A stretch of DNA of 64,000 nt from CAXBGS01 sp963975425 (GTDB lineage Bacteria > Planctomycetota > Planctomycetia > Pirellulales > Pirellulaceae): the NCBI GenBank assembly GCA_963975425.1, contig CAXBGS010000001.1, forward strand, positions 496,001-560,000, given 5' to 3'. The position numbers and the translations under genes were made by a program. The notes below the pieces were generated by a model. That model made no database searches. It was not told where the DNA came from and saw nothing but the letters and a program-made list of their open reading frames with translations. This document shows positions 54,739-63,859 of this stretch, in pieces. The first letter of the stretch is position 1. Each line of letters begins with the position of its first letter.

Positions 54739-57700
54739 ATGAAGCCGCAAACGCTGATCGTCATCCTTTCTGCGCTGATTGTCGGCCAGGGGGCCAGCTG
54801 GGCACAGAAAGCAACCTCGACGCGTGGGCAAGGGTCATCCGAATCGGCAGCGCGAGATCTCGCGCTGAATATTCATCTGATGCATCCGGGTGGTGACAGT
54901 TCACCGGGCGACCCGAACGCGGCATTCTGCATCGACGGCACCTACCACCTGCACTACATTCTCCGCCACCAGTTCAACGGCGAAGATTCCTTTTCGTTCG
55001 TCCACGTCACCAGCGACGATATGTTGCATTGGCAGTGGCAACCGACCAAGCTGCAGCCATCGTTCACAGGGCACGGGATGTTCAGCGGGACCGGATTCGT
55101 CACCAAAGACGGATTGCCGGCGGTCATCTATCACGGAAAAGATTCGGGCCGCAACCAAATCGCGATTGCAAAGGATCGCCAACTCTCGGAGTGGAACCAA
55201 CCGTTTCCGGTTCAGCCGATGACCACGGCGGGTGACCCCGCAGAGATGCGGCACTGGGATCCCGATTGTTTCCGAGTGGATGAGACCTATTACGCAATCT
55301 CGGGCGGAACAGATCCCCAGTTGATGAAGTCGGCCGACTTAAAGAACTGGACGCATGTCGGCGATTTCCTGGCATCGTCACTGCCCAACGTCGCGATCGG
55401 CGAAGACTTGTCGTGCGCCAACTTTTTTCCGCTTGGCGATCGATGGGTGCTACTGTGTATCAGCCACCCGCTGGGTTGTCGGTATTACATCGGTGATTGG
55501 GATCGTGATACGGAACAATTCGTCCCAGAACGGCACGTTCGCATGAACTGGCGCCGCCGAGATCAGCCAATTGACGAGATGGCTTGGGATTTTTTTGCCC
55601 CTGAGAGTGTGCTGACAGGCGATGGACGACGTGTGATGTGGTCATGGCTCGCACGCCCCAATCGTCAGCTTCGCACTCGGACGATCCAGTCGTTGCCGCG
55701 TGAGATAAGCCTGGGCGAAGACGGAAACCTGCGAATTGAACCCATTCGCGAACTAAAATCGCTACGTGTCGAAACGGAAACGATTACGAATCTAACCGTC
55801 GCGGCGAGCGCCCAACCGTTCGGCATCACCGAACGCACGAAGGTCGCAAAGCTTGACGATCAAGCGTACGAGATTTGCGCAACAATCTCTCGTGAACAGG
55901 CCGCTCGCAAGCGATTCGGTTTTCGGTTGCACGCGAGTGATACTCAGCCCGGACTGCCGATCCTGATTCAACCCGAATACGGAACGATCCGCGTCGGACA
56001 GTCCGAAGCACCGTTCGCGGTCGCGGACTTGCCGATCGACGAAGACGTCCAGTTGCGTATTTTTGTTGACCGCTATTTAGTCGAAGTCTTCATCAACGGT
56101 CGACAAGCTCTCTATGCGGCAAACATGGATTGGCAATCCGGTCATGACTTGTATGCGACGACTTTTGGTGCCGATACAACGTTTGACAAGATCCAGATCC
56201 ACCGGCTGCGTCCTTGCAACGAAGGTTTCCTTGCAGCGCTGGACCAACCTGTCTGGCAACCCGAGACAGGCAACTCACAGGCGGCGCGGGCCGGGGCTAC
56301 GAAAAAGTCAGGTGCGCGTCAGGTGGCCGAAATGCCAAACGCAACATCGGAACCCCAGCCCACCCAAACGTCGGCCCGAACCGACCGGCCTAACATCGTC
56401 ATTATCTATGTCGACGATTTGGGCAATGGTGACATCCAGCCATTCAGTGATCGATTCGAGACACCAAACTTACGAGCAATGGCGGACCAGGGACGGGTCT
56501 TTTCGAATTTCTATGTTGCATCGAGTGTCTGTACACCTTCGCGTGCCGCGCTGATGACGGGATGCTATCCAGCCCGCATCGATATGCTCCACAACGACCT
56601 TGCGATGGATACTCGCAATCATGGCGTTTTATGGCCGGGCGATCGCAAGGGGCTGAATCCCGATGAAACCACGATCGCCGAACTGCTAAAGGATCGTGGC
56701 TACACGACAGCTTGCATTGGAAAATGGCACCTCGGTGACCAAGTCGAGTTCATGCCCACGCGACAGGGGTTTGATCAATACTTTGGAATCCCGTTTTCAA
56801 ATGACATGGGCAACGTTCCGCCGTTCGATGTGCCGTTGCCGCTGGTGCGAAACGAAAGCGTTGTCCAGGAACTGAGCTTGGAAGACCAGAACGATCTGAC
56901 GCTGCGATATACCCGCGAGGCGATCGAGTTCATCGAAAAGCAGTCCGATTCGCCATTCTTTCTCTATCTGTCGCATGCGATGGTGCACAAGCCACATGTC
57001 GCCAGCGAAGCTTTCGCGGGGAAAACAGGCCTGGGGATCTACGCCGATGCCGTGGCGGAAGTGGACTGGTCGACCGGCCAGATCCTCGACAAGTTGCGGG
57101 CGCTCAACCTGCACCGCAATACACTTGTCATTTTCACGTCGGACAACGGTGCGCCATGGGGATTGAAAGCCGACGTGCAGCGGTACGCAAGCAACGCGCC
57201 CTACAGTGGTGGAAAGGCAACCGCGGCGGAGGGCGGATTCCGTGTGCCGATGATCGCGTGGTGGCCAGGAAGAATTACCGCTGGCAGCGAATGCAAATCG
57301 ATGGCATCGACGATCGACTTGGCACCCACGTTGGCATCACTTGCCGGACGACCTTACGTCGCCCCCGATAACAAACCCATCGACGGCGTCGACATCGGCT
57401 CGCTGTTAAGCCGTGAGATTCCCGGAACGTCGCCACGCGATTCCTTTGTCTATTACAGTGACAATACCGACGGTGGTCCAAAGCAACCCCGACGGCTGAG
57501 TGCCGTGCGGCAGGGACGCTGGAAATACTACCTGCATCCCCAACGTTTTCGATTGGTCGATGGAAAGCGGATCGCCAACGTTCAGTCCGGGGCGTTATTC
57601 AATCTGAACACCGACCCGGCAGAGACGACCGATGTGTCGGCCAGTCATACGCGCGTCGTCGCACAGCTGCAAGATTTCGCCGATCACATTGTGGCCGAGT

Positions 57701-57786
57701 TTGGTGATCCCGCCGGATCAGGGCCGGCAGTTCGACGCGCCGGCATGGTCGATCAAGCGCGGCCGATCAACGCGGCACGGCCTTGA
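54739..57786 (+). CDS. GH32-like glycosidase-sulfatase fusion protein
   Basis: Single ORF of 1015 aa with signal peptide (LIVILSALIVGQGASWAQ). Residues 45-490 resemble GH32: nucleophile segment SPGDPNAAFCIDGTYHLHY, transition-state Asp in HWDPDCFRVDETYY, acid/base Glu in GEDLSCANFF, then a beta-sandwich with VDRYLVEVFINGRQALY. A Gln/Thr-rich linker (about 515-545) leads to a complete sulfatase: RPNIVIIYVDDLG, CTPSRAALMTG with Cys598, CIGKWHLGD, TSDNGAPWG. GH32 enzymes act on fructans; acting on a sulfated fructan-like or related glycan is inference. It stands alone after leuD. Confidence 0.87.
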   Translation: MKPQTLIVILSALIVGQGASWAQKATSTRGQGSSESAARDLALNIHLMHPGGDSSPGDPNAAFCIDGTYHLHYILRHQFNGEDSFSFVHVTSDDMLHWQWQPTKLQPSFTGHGMFSGTGFVTKDGLPAVIYHGKDSGRNQIAIAKDRQLSEWNQPFPVQPMTTAGDPAEMRHWDPDCFRVDETYYAISGGTDPQLMKSADLKNWTHVGDFLASSLPNVAIGEDLSCANFFPLGDRWVLLCISHPLGCRYYIGDWDRDTEQFVPERHVRMNWRRRDQPIDEMAWDFFAPESVLTGDGRRVMWSWLARPNRQLRTRTIQSLPREISLGEDGNLRIEPIRELKSLRVETETITNLTVAASAQPFGITERTKVAKLDDQAYEICATISREQAARKRFGFRLHASDTQPGLPILIQPEYGTIRVGQSEAPFAVADLPIDEDVQLRIFVDRYLVEVFINGRQALYAANMDWQSGHDLYATTFGADTTFDKIQIHRLRPCNEGFLAALDQPVWQPETGNSQAARAGATKKSGARQVAEMPNATSEPQPTQTSARTDRPNIVIIYVDDLGNGDIQPFSDRFETPNLRAMADQGRVFSNFYVASSVCTPSRAALMTGCYPARIDMLHNDLAMDTRNHGVLWPGDRKGLNPDETTIAELLKDRGYTTACIGKWHLGDQVEFMPTRQGFDQYFGIPFSNDMGNVPPFDVPLPLVRNESVVQELSLEDQNDLTLRYTREAIEFIEKQSDSPFFLYLSHAMVHKPHVASEAFAGKTGLGIYADAVAEVDWSTGQILDKLRALNLHRNTLVIFTSDNGAPWGLKADVQRYASNAPYSGGKATAAEGGFRVPMIAWWPGRITAGSECKSMASTIDLAPTLASLAGRPYVAPDNKPIDGVDIGSLLSREIPGTSPRDSFVYYSDNTDGGPKQPRRLSAVRQGRWKYYLHPQRFRLVDGKRIANVQSGALFNLNTDPAETTDVSASHTRVVAQLQDFADHIVAEFGDPAGSGPAVRRAGMVDQARPINAARP

Positions 57787-57894
57787 TTTCGAGTTGCACT
57801 TGGCCACAAGAGATTCGGATCCGGAGATCCACCGTGCACCACAAAGACCGTGCGCCACAAAATCATCCGCTCGCCAGCGGTGCCAACAGAAGAA

Positions 57895-57977
57895 GACGCA
57901 CTCGTCCCGGCTGGGTCGACGAACTTTACCTGGCGGAAATAGCAGGTGAAGAAGTTCGTCCCGGGACGCCGTGCGTC
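57895..57977. terminator. Long imperfect stem-loop between convergent genes
   Basis: Nested perfect arms pair across the gap: GACGCAC with GTGCGTC (7 bp), GTCCCGG with CCGGGAC (7 bp) and GACGAACTT with AAGTTCGTC (9 bp), with a 7-nt bulge on the left side and TAAATTT after the right side. It separates the fusion sulfatase from the DegP-like gene, which ends at 57987, and may end transcription from the left. Confidence 0.55.
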
Positions 57978-57986
57978 TAAATTTCC

Positions 57987-59423
57987 TCAGCGGCGGGTGA
58001 CGCCTGGCTGAGATGCAAGTTGCAAGTGACCGAACAGCGTCTGGTCACGCCGAACGATATAGAATTTCGCTCGTGGTCCACGCTGGATATCGGGATGTTC
58101 CAGGATTCCCGCCAAGTCGCTCATGCTGGATGTTTGCCATCCATGGATGCCAAGCAGGACGTCGCCGGGTTGCATGCCCTGGTCATCAGCGGCTGAACCG
58201 GGGCGAACGGCCGTGATGTAAAGTCCGCCCAGGTAATTGGTACGCATCCGTTGGTTCAGCCGACGCATGGTCGCATCGGTCACCGATTTGGCTCGCAGGC
58301 CGATCACGTTCCACGCCAACTCGCCGATGTTGCCGGCGACTCGCGGTGCCGTCGTCGTGGTCGTGGTGGTCAATGCCAATTCGATCACACGATCGTCTCG
58401 CTGGACTTTGATCGGCACGGGTTGGCCGGGATCAGCGTTCAACATCGCAAGGGCATAGTCTAACCGATCATCGACGTCTTGAGAGCCGACGCGGACCACG
58501 CGGTCTCCCGGCTTCAATCCCTCCCGTGCGGCTGGACTGCTAGCGGAGACATCGGCGACGCTTACGCCATCGCCATCGCGGGGTCCGCCGTCGGTTCGCA
58601 AGCCCGTCGACAATCGACTCTCGTTATGATCCTCGATCATGTTCGTCACGATTTCGATCACTTGATCGATCGGAATCGCAAACGCGATCTGTTGCGCACC
58701 TACGCGGACCGCAACATTAACACCTATCATCTCGCCGTCAATATTTAAAAGCGGTCCGCCCGAGTTTCCCGGGTTGATGCCCGCGCTGATTTGGATCAGG
58801 TCGCGATAGTCTTGTGTCTCGTTGACAGGCACATCGCGATGCAGAGCGCTGATGATGCCTTTGGTGCTGGTATGCACGTATCCATACGCGTTTCCGATCG
58901 CAATGACACTTTCACCGACCATCAAATCGGCGCTCGTTCCGCGCGGAATTGTGGGCAAAGGTTCACTGACATGCACTTTGATCAGCGCCAAATCGCTGCG
59001 AATGCGTGACGCGATCAACTCCGCCGTCGTTTGCTGACCGTTGTGCAAGGTGACGCGAATTTCTTTGACGTCTTCGACCACGTGATAGTTCGTGATCACA
59101 TAACCTCGGGGGTCGATCACGACGCCCGTTCCCATGCCGTTGACTTGTCGAAACGAGTCCGGTCCGCCAGCACCCGCCATCCCTGCGGCAGTCGAACGAA
59201 CCGTTTTCTGGCCGTGGATGTTGACGACCGCCGGCGATGCACGCCGAATCGCCAAGACGGTTGGTGTTTGCCGTGTTGCAGATACGGTTCGCGCTGACGG
59301 CGATTCCGCCACAACGCTTGCCACATTACCTAGCAGCCAAACCAGTGCGATCACGCCAGCCGAACAACCCGTCAGGATTCTTCGATTTGCACGGGCTTGG
59401 GAGAGTTGGATCGTCGGTCGCAT
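57987..59423 (-). CDS. DegP/HtrA-like serine protease with two PDZ domains
   Basis: Envelope quality-control protease of 478 aa with an N-terminal signal or anchor (residues 17-39). Triad His114 (ITNYHVVED), Asp144 (RSDLALIKV) and Ser221 (INPGNSGGPLL). The serine segment reads ISAGINPGNSGG rather than the common TDAAINPGNSGG. PDZ1 is at about 275-350 (GLKPGDRVVRVGSQDV) and PDZ2 at about 395-470 (GMQPGDVLLGIHGWQ), separated by a poly-Thr stretch. Transcribed toward the fusion sulfatase. Confidence 0.93.
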   Translation of the reverse strand: MRPTIQLSQARANRRILTGCSAGVIALVWLLGNVASVVAESPSARTVSATRQTPTVLAIRRASPAVVNIHGQKTVRSTAAGMAGAGGPDSFRQVNGMGTGVVIDPRGYVITNYHVVEDVKEIRVTLHNGQQTTAELIASRIRSDLALIKVHVSEPLPTIPRGTSADLMVGESVIAIGNAYGYVHTSTKGIISALHRDVPVNETQDYRDLIQISAGINPGNSGGPLLNIDGEMIGVNVAVRVGAQQIAFAIPIDQVIEIVTNMIEDHNESRLSTGLRTDGGPRDGDGVSVADVSASSPAAREGLKPGDRVVRVGSQDVDDRLDYALAMLNADPGQPVPIKVQRDDRVIELALTTTTTTTAPRVAGNIGELAWNVIGLRAKSVTDATMRRLNQRMRTNYLGGLYITAVRPGSAADDQGMQPGDVLLGIHGWQTSSMSDLAGILEHPDIQRGPRAKFYIVRRDQTLFGHLQLASQPGVTRR

Positions 59424-59776
59424 AGATTCCCGTTACCCGCCGAATCAGTCGGATGCTCAGCTCCGGCGGACATCACGGGTTCCGCCGTCGTTAAACCGGA
59501 ACATCCGGTACGGCCTTTTGCATCGGAACAATCCTTGTTTGCCCTTGATCACGGGTCAGCAACGCCGCAAGGTTTACCAGGGTTAACAATCGCGCAACGA
59601 GATTGACGTCATCGGACCTAATATCCCTGTCGACGCCGCGATGAACTGAAAGAAAAAACCCAAAGACGGCCAAGATATTGCTGCAAACGGGATTTCAAGC
59701 CTGTCGCAAGACCCGCACGTCGTCAGCGCCCAAAGTCCGCGTTGGAAACAGACGATTCGCCAGGGACTGCTGGGCG
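59424..59776 (-). promoter_or_regulatory. Upstream region of the DegP-like gene
   Basis: About 350 bp with no gene. Near the start of the protease are two stem-loops, CGGCGGA/TCCGCCG (59464-59487, 10-nt loop) and ACCGGA/TCCGGT (59495-59509, 3-nt loop), probably in the mRNA leader. No promoter box pair could be assigned with confidence. Confidence 0.4.
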
Positions 59777-60163
59777 TCAGGGGTTGCTGGGACCGAAGAC
59801 CGGACGCGTGGGTATCGGATGAAACCGCGGCCAAGGGATTTCGGGCTCTTCGGGTTTGCGGCCCACGGCCACACTGCTGTCGAAAGGATCGTGATGCAGT
59901 GGATCGCCCAAGAGGCAGCCATCGTCGACGTTTCCGGCGACGACCGTTTCGGCCGCGATTTGGTCAGCGTCGTGGAAGCCATGCTCAGCGCTCGGGCCGC
60001 CTGCTGAGTGCTGCGAACCGTGATGACGATTCCATGCGCCAAACACGCCACCGTGATCGGCCGGATCGTGATATCGCTGGCTCGGCACGTTTAGCGCAAG
60101 ACAGCCCGCCTGGGTCGAGACCAACAGCAGCGAGCATGCAATTTTGGCGAGACGAATGTTCAT
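59777..60163 (-). CDS. Small planctomycete-type lipoprotein
   Basis: Protein of 128 aa from ATG 60163. Lipoprotein signal peptide RLAKIACSLLLVSTQAGC, with the lipobox Cys at residue 20. The mature part is His/Gly/Asp-rich (GAWNRHHGSQHSAGG, DDGCLLGDPLHHDPFD) and ends PWPRFHPIPTRPVFGPSNP, a Pro-rich tail of the kind seen on small planctomycete lipoproteins. The ORF is open another 56 codons upstream, but that segment would bury the signal peptide. Function unknown. Confidence 0.7.
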   Translation of the reverse strand: MNIRLAKIACSLLLVSTQAGCLALNVPSQRYHDPADHGGVFGAWNRHHGSQHSAGGPSAEHGFHDADQIAAETVVAGNVDDGCLLGDPLHHDPFDSSVAVGRKPEEPEIPWPRFHPIPTRPVFGPSNP

Positions 60164-60407
60164 GTGGCGTTTCGGCGAACGTTTCACGCCGGACCGAAGC
60201 CATCGGACGTATCGCGTTCGCCAGTTGTGTATCCCCCCACAACCCATCACCACTCGGTATCGGCCGATGTCGGGTGCGAACTCCAGAAAACTTTGCCCAG
60301 TCGGCATGCTTTTGACGTTCGGACGCAGCAACGCATTCTGCCAATTCAGCCCAAACTAAAACGAAGTCTGGGCCCATTGGAAACCAAGATTCTTGCAGGT
60401 GATGCGA

Positions 60408-61886
60408 ATGAGACGACTGGGCAAGGTAAGATCCAACGGAAAAGCTGCCGAATCAGACCTCGATTGGCCGCCAGAGACGAAACGAACTGTCATGAATCGA
60501 CCGCCGCCGACAACCGATGCTAGCGCAGCTGACGAATCCGAACCAGCGATTCGGGCCAAGCTGATCGAAAGCCCGCCGGTGCCCGGCCGGGACCCTCTCG
60601 ACGAGAAACCGTCGGCTGCCATGGCAGCGTCAACGCGGCAAGACCGATCAACAGCCAGCCAACGCGTCGTCGAATCGGACCAACACGTCGTCGAATCCGA
60701 TCGGAGCGTCCTTTCACAAGCAGCGTCAGAGTCAATCGTTAAGGATACGACGATCGCGAACGACAACCGCTCGTTTCGGCGACGGTGGTTTGACCGCGTC
60801 GCGCGGTTTGGCGTCGGTGCTTTTCGCGTCGCATCGCTGATCGTGTTGCTGGCGTTCTTAGCCGCGATTCCAGTCGTGCAACTAATCTCGCTGGGATACC
60901 TGGTCGACGTCTCGGGACGCTTGGCGGGTGGAGCCAAACTTAGGGAAAGCGTGCGAAACCTTGATCGGGCAGGCACTATCGGCTTGGCGGTGTTGGCCGT
61001 GATCATTGCCGCGTTGCCGTCGCAGTTGTTGGCTCACTGGGAATTTGTTGCTCAGACCATTGATCCTGGTTCGAATCAAGCATCGATTCTGCGCGCCGCC
61101 GCGATCACACTATCTTTGTTGGCGATGGTGTATTTGATGTGGGCCTGGATCCGCGGCGGCAAGCTTCGTGATTATTTGTGGCCACAACCGATTCGATTCA
61201 TCCGCGAAGCATGGCGGCCGAGTACGTGGAACGGAGCCGCCGATCGCGTCTGGGACTTTACCGCTGCATTGGAATTGCCTCGATTATTTTGGCTGGGCCT
61301 GCGATGTGCCGCCGGCACACTGGTTTGGTTGATTCCCGCGATCTTGATCATCACGCTCACGCGAAACGGCAAGAATGGGCTGGCCGGATTTGCGGCCGCC
61401 GTGTCGCTGTTCGCGCTGGGGATCACATTGCTGTATCTGCCGATGTTGCAAGCCAATTTTGCCTCGCGGAATCGTTTGTCAGCCCTGTTCGATGTTCGCA
61501 CGATACGGCGAGATTTCCGACGTGCGCCGTGGGCTTGGCTGGGCGCGATGATCGTCGCGTTGGTGCTAACACCGATCCCACTGTATCTGCTAAAGATCGA
61601 AGCGACGCCGCGCGAAGTGGTATGGCTGCCATGTCTCTTGTTTGTGACGTTTATGCTGCCCGCCCGTATCGCGACCGGAATGGCGCTGCGGCGTGCCCGG
61701 AACAAACCCGAACCGAGCGGCCGCTGGGCTGCGATTTCGCGATGGAGCGTGCGGGCGGTGATGCCGCTGGTCGTCGGCGTGTACTTGCTGTTTTTGTACG
61801 TCTCACAGTACACCAGCTGGGACGGTCTGCAAACGTGGATTCAGCAGCACGCCATTTTGGTTCCGATGCCGTTTTATGGAATCTGA
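60408..61886 (+). CDS. Multi-pass membrane protein, unknown function
   Basis: About 492 aa. The ATG at 60408 has AGGTGA 5 bp upstream; an ATG at 60492 is an alternative. Residues 1-125 are hydrophilic and include a duplicated VVESD heptad. Then come about six to eight membrane helices (VASLIVLLAFLAAIPVVQL, IGLAVLAVIIAALP, ITLSLLAMVYLMWAW, TLVWLIPAILIITL, WLGAMIVALVLTPIPLYLL, VVGVYLLFLYVSQYTSW). YLVDVSGRLAGGAKLRE and conserved charged residues resemble a planctomycete membrane family with no known role. The CtpA-like gene follows 197 bp on. Confidence 0.7.
   Translation: MRRLGKVRSNGKAAESDLDWPPETKRTVMNRPPPTTDASAADESEPAIRAKLIESPPVPGRDPLDEKPSAAMAASTRQDRSTASQRVVESDQHVVESDRSVLSQAASESIVKDTTIANDNRSFRRRWFDRVARFGVGAFRVASLIVLLAFLAAIPVVQLISLGYLVDVSGRLAGGAKLRESVRNLDRAGTIGLAVLAVIIAALPSQLLAHWEFVAQTIDPGSNQASILRAAAITLSLLAMVYLMWAWIRGGKLRDYLWPQPIRFIREAWRPSTWNGAADRVWDFTAALELPRLFWLGLRCAAGTLVWLIPAILIITLTRNGKNGLAGFAAAVSLFALGITLLYLPMLQANFASRNRLSALFDVRTIRRDFRRAPWAWLGAMIVALVLTPIPLYLLKIEATPREVVWLPCLLFVTFMLPARIATGMALRRARNKPEPSGRWAAISRWSVRAVMPLVVGVYLLFLYVSQYTSWDGLQTWIQQHAILVPMPFYGI
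60660..60701. repeat. 21-bp tandem duplication in the membrane protein gene
   Basis: Two 21-bp units beginning CAACGCGTCGTCGAATC and CAACACGTCGTCGAATC give QRVVESD and QHVVESD. The unit equals seven codons. Confidence 0.88.
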
Positions 61887-62083
61887 CCTGCTATCGCTCG
61901 AAAACACAGCTTTGCCGGCGGTGAATCGGCGAAAGAGACGATGTTGCCGTGGTGACGGCGTGATGCGGCCGCGTTTCAATCGCTTGAAAGACGGTTACAA
62001 TTGTGACCGAACCGGCTAATTCCGATTGGGATACCGCGTCTCGCTTCACAGCCGCTCTCACGCGAACGTCTTTCCAGATAGCT

Positions 62084-63541
62084 ATGCCTCCGCGCAATTT
62101 AAACGTCATCCTGCTGGCTGTCTTTTTGTCGGTGCTCTGTTACATCACGCACCGTCGGACCAAAACGGCCCTGTTGGTCGGCAGCGCTCTGGACCTGATT
62201 CGACATAACTACGTTGACCCGGTCGATGACGAAACACTGTTGACGGCGGCGATGAACGGTTTGACGGAGTCGCTTGACGAGAACAGTACGTACATTCCCG
62301 GCAGCGCGTACGGTTCGTTTCAAGACAGCATCAATCAAGAATTTGCCGGCATCGGCATCTTTGTCGAACAACCCGATCTTGATGAACCGGTACGCGTCAT
62401 CACGCCGCTGGTCGGGTCACCGGCATTGAAAGCCGGACTGCTGCCCGGTGATAAGATCATCAACGTGGACGGCGAAGACGTACGAAAATTGACACTGGCC
62501 GAAGTCAGCGAACGTCTGCGCGGGCCTGTCGACACGACCGTTCGATTACGAGTCTTGCGTGACGACGATAAAGAAGTCTCGATGACGGTTCGTCGCCAAA
62601 CCATCGAACTGGAATCGGTGATCGGTGACCATCGGGACGAGGAACACGCGTGGGTGTATCGGTTGAAAGATGACCCGTCGATCGCCTACATGCGTCTGAC
62701 CAGCTTTGGCGAAAAGACGGTGCAAGAACTGCGCGACGTGTTGGAGAAACTGGACAATGACTTCCGTGGTCTGGTTTTGGATTTGCGCGGCAATAGCGGT
62801 GGTTTGTTGTACGCAGCCGTGGACGTCAGCAACATGTTCATCGAGAGCGGAAAAATCGTGTCCACGCGCATCCGTGGCGACGTGGTGGAAGAACAAATCG
62901 AAGCCGAACCGGGTACTTTGGTTGATCCGTCCAAACCGGTTGCCGTGCTGATCGATGGCAACTCGGCCAGCGCCAGTGAGATCGTCGCGGCCTGCTTGCA
63001 AGACAACGGACGCGCCGTCGTGGTTGGCACTCGCAGCTATGGCAAGGGCACGGTTCAGAACATTCTGCCGCTGCAGTACGGCCGCAGCGCCTTGCGTCTG
63101 ACCGTCGCACGCTATTACCGCCCCAACGACAAAAACATTCATCGCATGCCCGACGCGACCGAAGAGGACGAGTGGGGTGTGACGCCCGATGAAGGCTACG
63201 TCGTGCCGCTAGATGAAGAGACCCTTCAAACACTGATGCAGCGTTGGCGAGAAGCCTCGTATCCAATGCTGACGGCCCGACGTGAAACGTCGGACAAGGC
63301 CGACGACGAATCACAAGCGAAAATGACAGAGCCTGAGCCTGAGCCTGAGTCCGTGTCCGAGTCCGAGCCTGAGTCCGAGGTCAAAACCGATGGCGATATT
63401 GGTGGCCAGACCGAGACGAGAGAACTGCAGGAGAACTTGCCCGCCGGAGGGTTGCCCGTCGATCCACAACTGCAGCGGGCGGTGGACTATTTGAACGAGC
63501 GGCTGAGTTCGCGAGGAAAAGAGCCTCGCCTCGCAGCATGA
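62084..63541 (+). CDS. C-terminal processing protease (S41, CtpA/Prc-like)
   Basis: Envelope protease of 485 aa that trims C-termini of exported proteins. The start chosen gives an immediate anchor (NLNVILLAVFLSVLCYI); a GTG 27 codons earlier is possible. PDZ domain at about residues 80-170 (GSPALKAGLLPGDKIINVDG). Catalytic Ser296 in NSASASEI and Lys321 in SYGKGTVQ have the Prc spacing of 25. After residue 405 there is an acidic EPEPEPE/SESEPESE low-complexity segment, then a short conserved-looking C-terminus (QLQRAVDYLNERL). Confidence 0.93.
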   Translation: MPPRNLNVILLAVFLSVLCYITHRRTKTALLVGSALDLIRHNYVDPVDDETLLTAAMNGLTESLDENSTYIPGSAYGSFQDSINQEFAGIGIFVEQPDLDEPVRVITPLVGSPALKAGLLPGDKIINVDGEDVRKLTLAEVSERLRGPVDTTVRLRVLRDDDKEVSMTVRRQTIELESVIGDHRDEEHAWVYRLKDDPSIAYMRLTSFGEKTVQELRDVLEKLDNDFRGLVLDLRGNSGGLLYAAVDVSNMFIESGKIVSTRIRGDVVEEQIEAEPGTLVDPSKPVAVLIDGNSASASEIVAACLQDNGRAVVVGTRSYGKGTVQNILPLQYGRSALRLTVARYYRPNDKNIHRMPDATEEDEWGVTPDEGYVVPLDEETLQTLMQRWREASYPMLTARRETSDKADDESQAKMTEPEPEPESVSESEPESEVKTDGDIGGQTETRELQENLPAGGLPVDPQLQRAVDYLNERLSSRGKEPRLAA

Positions 63542-63859
63542 GAGCTTGCCTCTCGCGGCCGGCGCTCTGGGTCACCGTCCAATTTGACACCGCTGCGGAG
63601 CTCACAATCCGGTCTGCAGTCCATACTCTGATGCCAGAGGCCTCAGGTGCCAGAGGCCTCAGGCGTGGACGGCGTTGGCGCTCACCGCAGGGGGGGCTGC
63701 GTCACGTTGTGGCCGATCGTTTCTGCAAAATCCCCACAATTCGAACGCCTCGGCGGTTTTTATTTGCCGCTGTGAGCGTAAACAATTAGAGTTTGACGGT
63801 GATACTCGACATTAGTCTGTACGAGTTCTAGCCCCATAACACGCAATCTTCGTCGACCT
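63542..63859. other. Spacer with 16-bp tandem duplication
   Basis: About 320 bp without a gene. TGCCAGAGGCCTCAGG is repeated exactly at 63632 and 63648. The 3' part, from about 63770, is A+T-richer and probably carries the promoter of the next gene; a TTGACG at 63793 lacks a good -10 partner. Confidence 0.5.
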
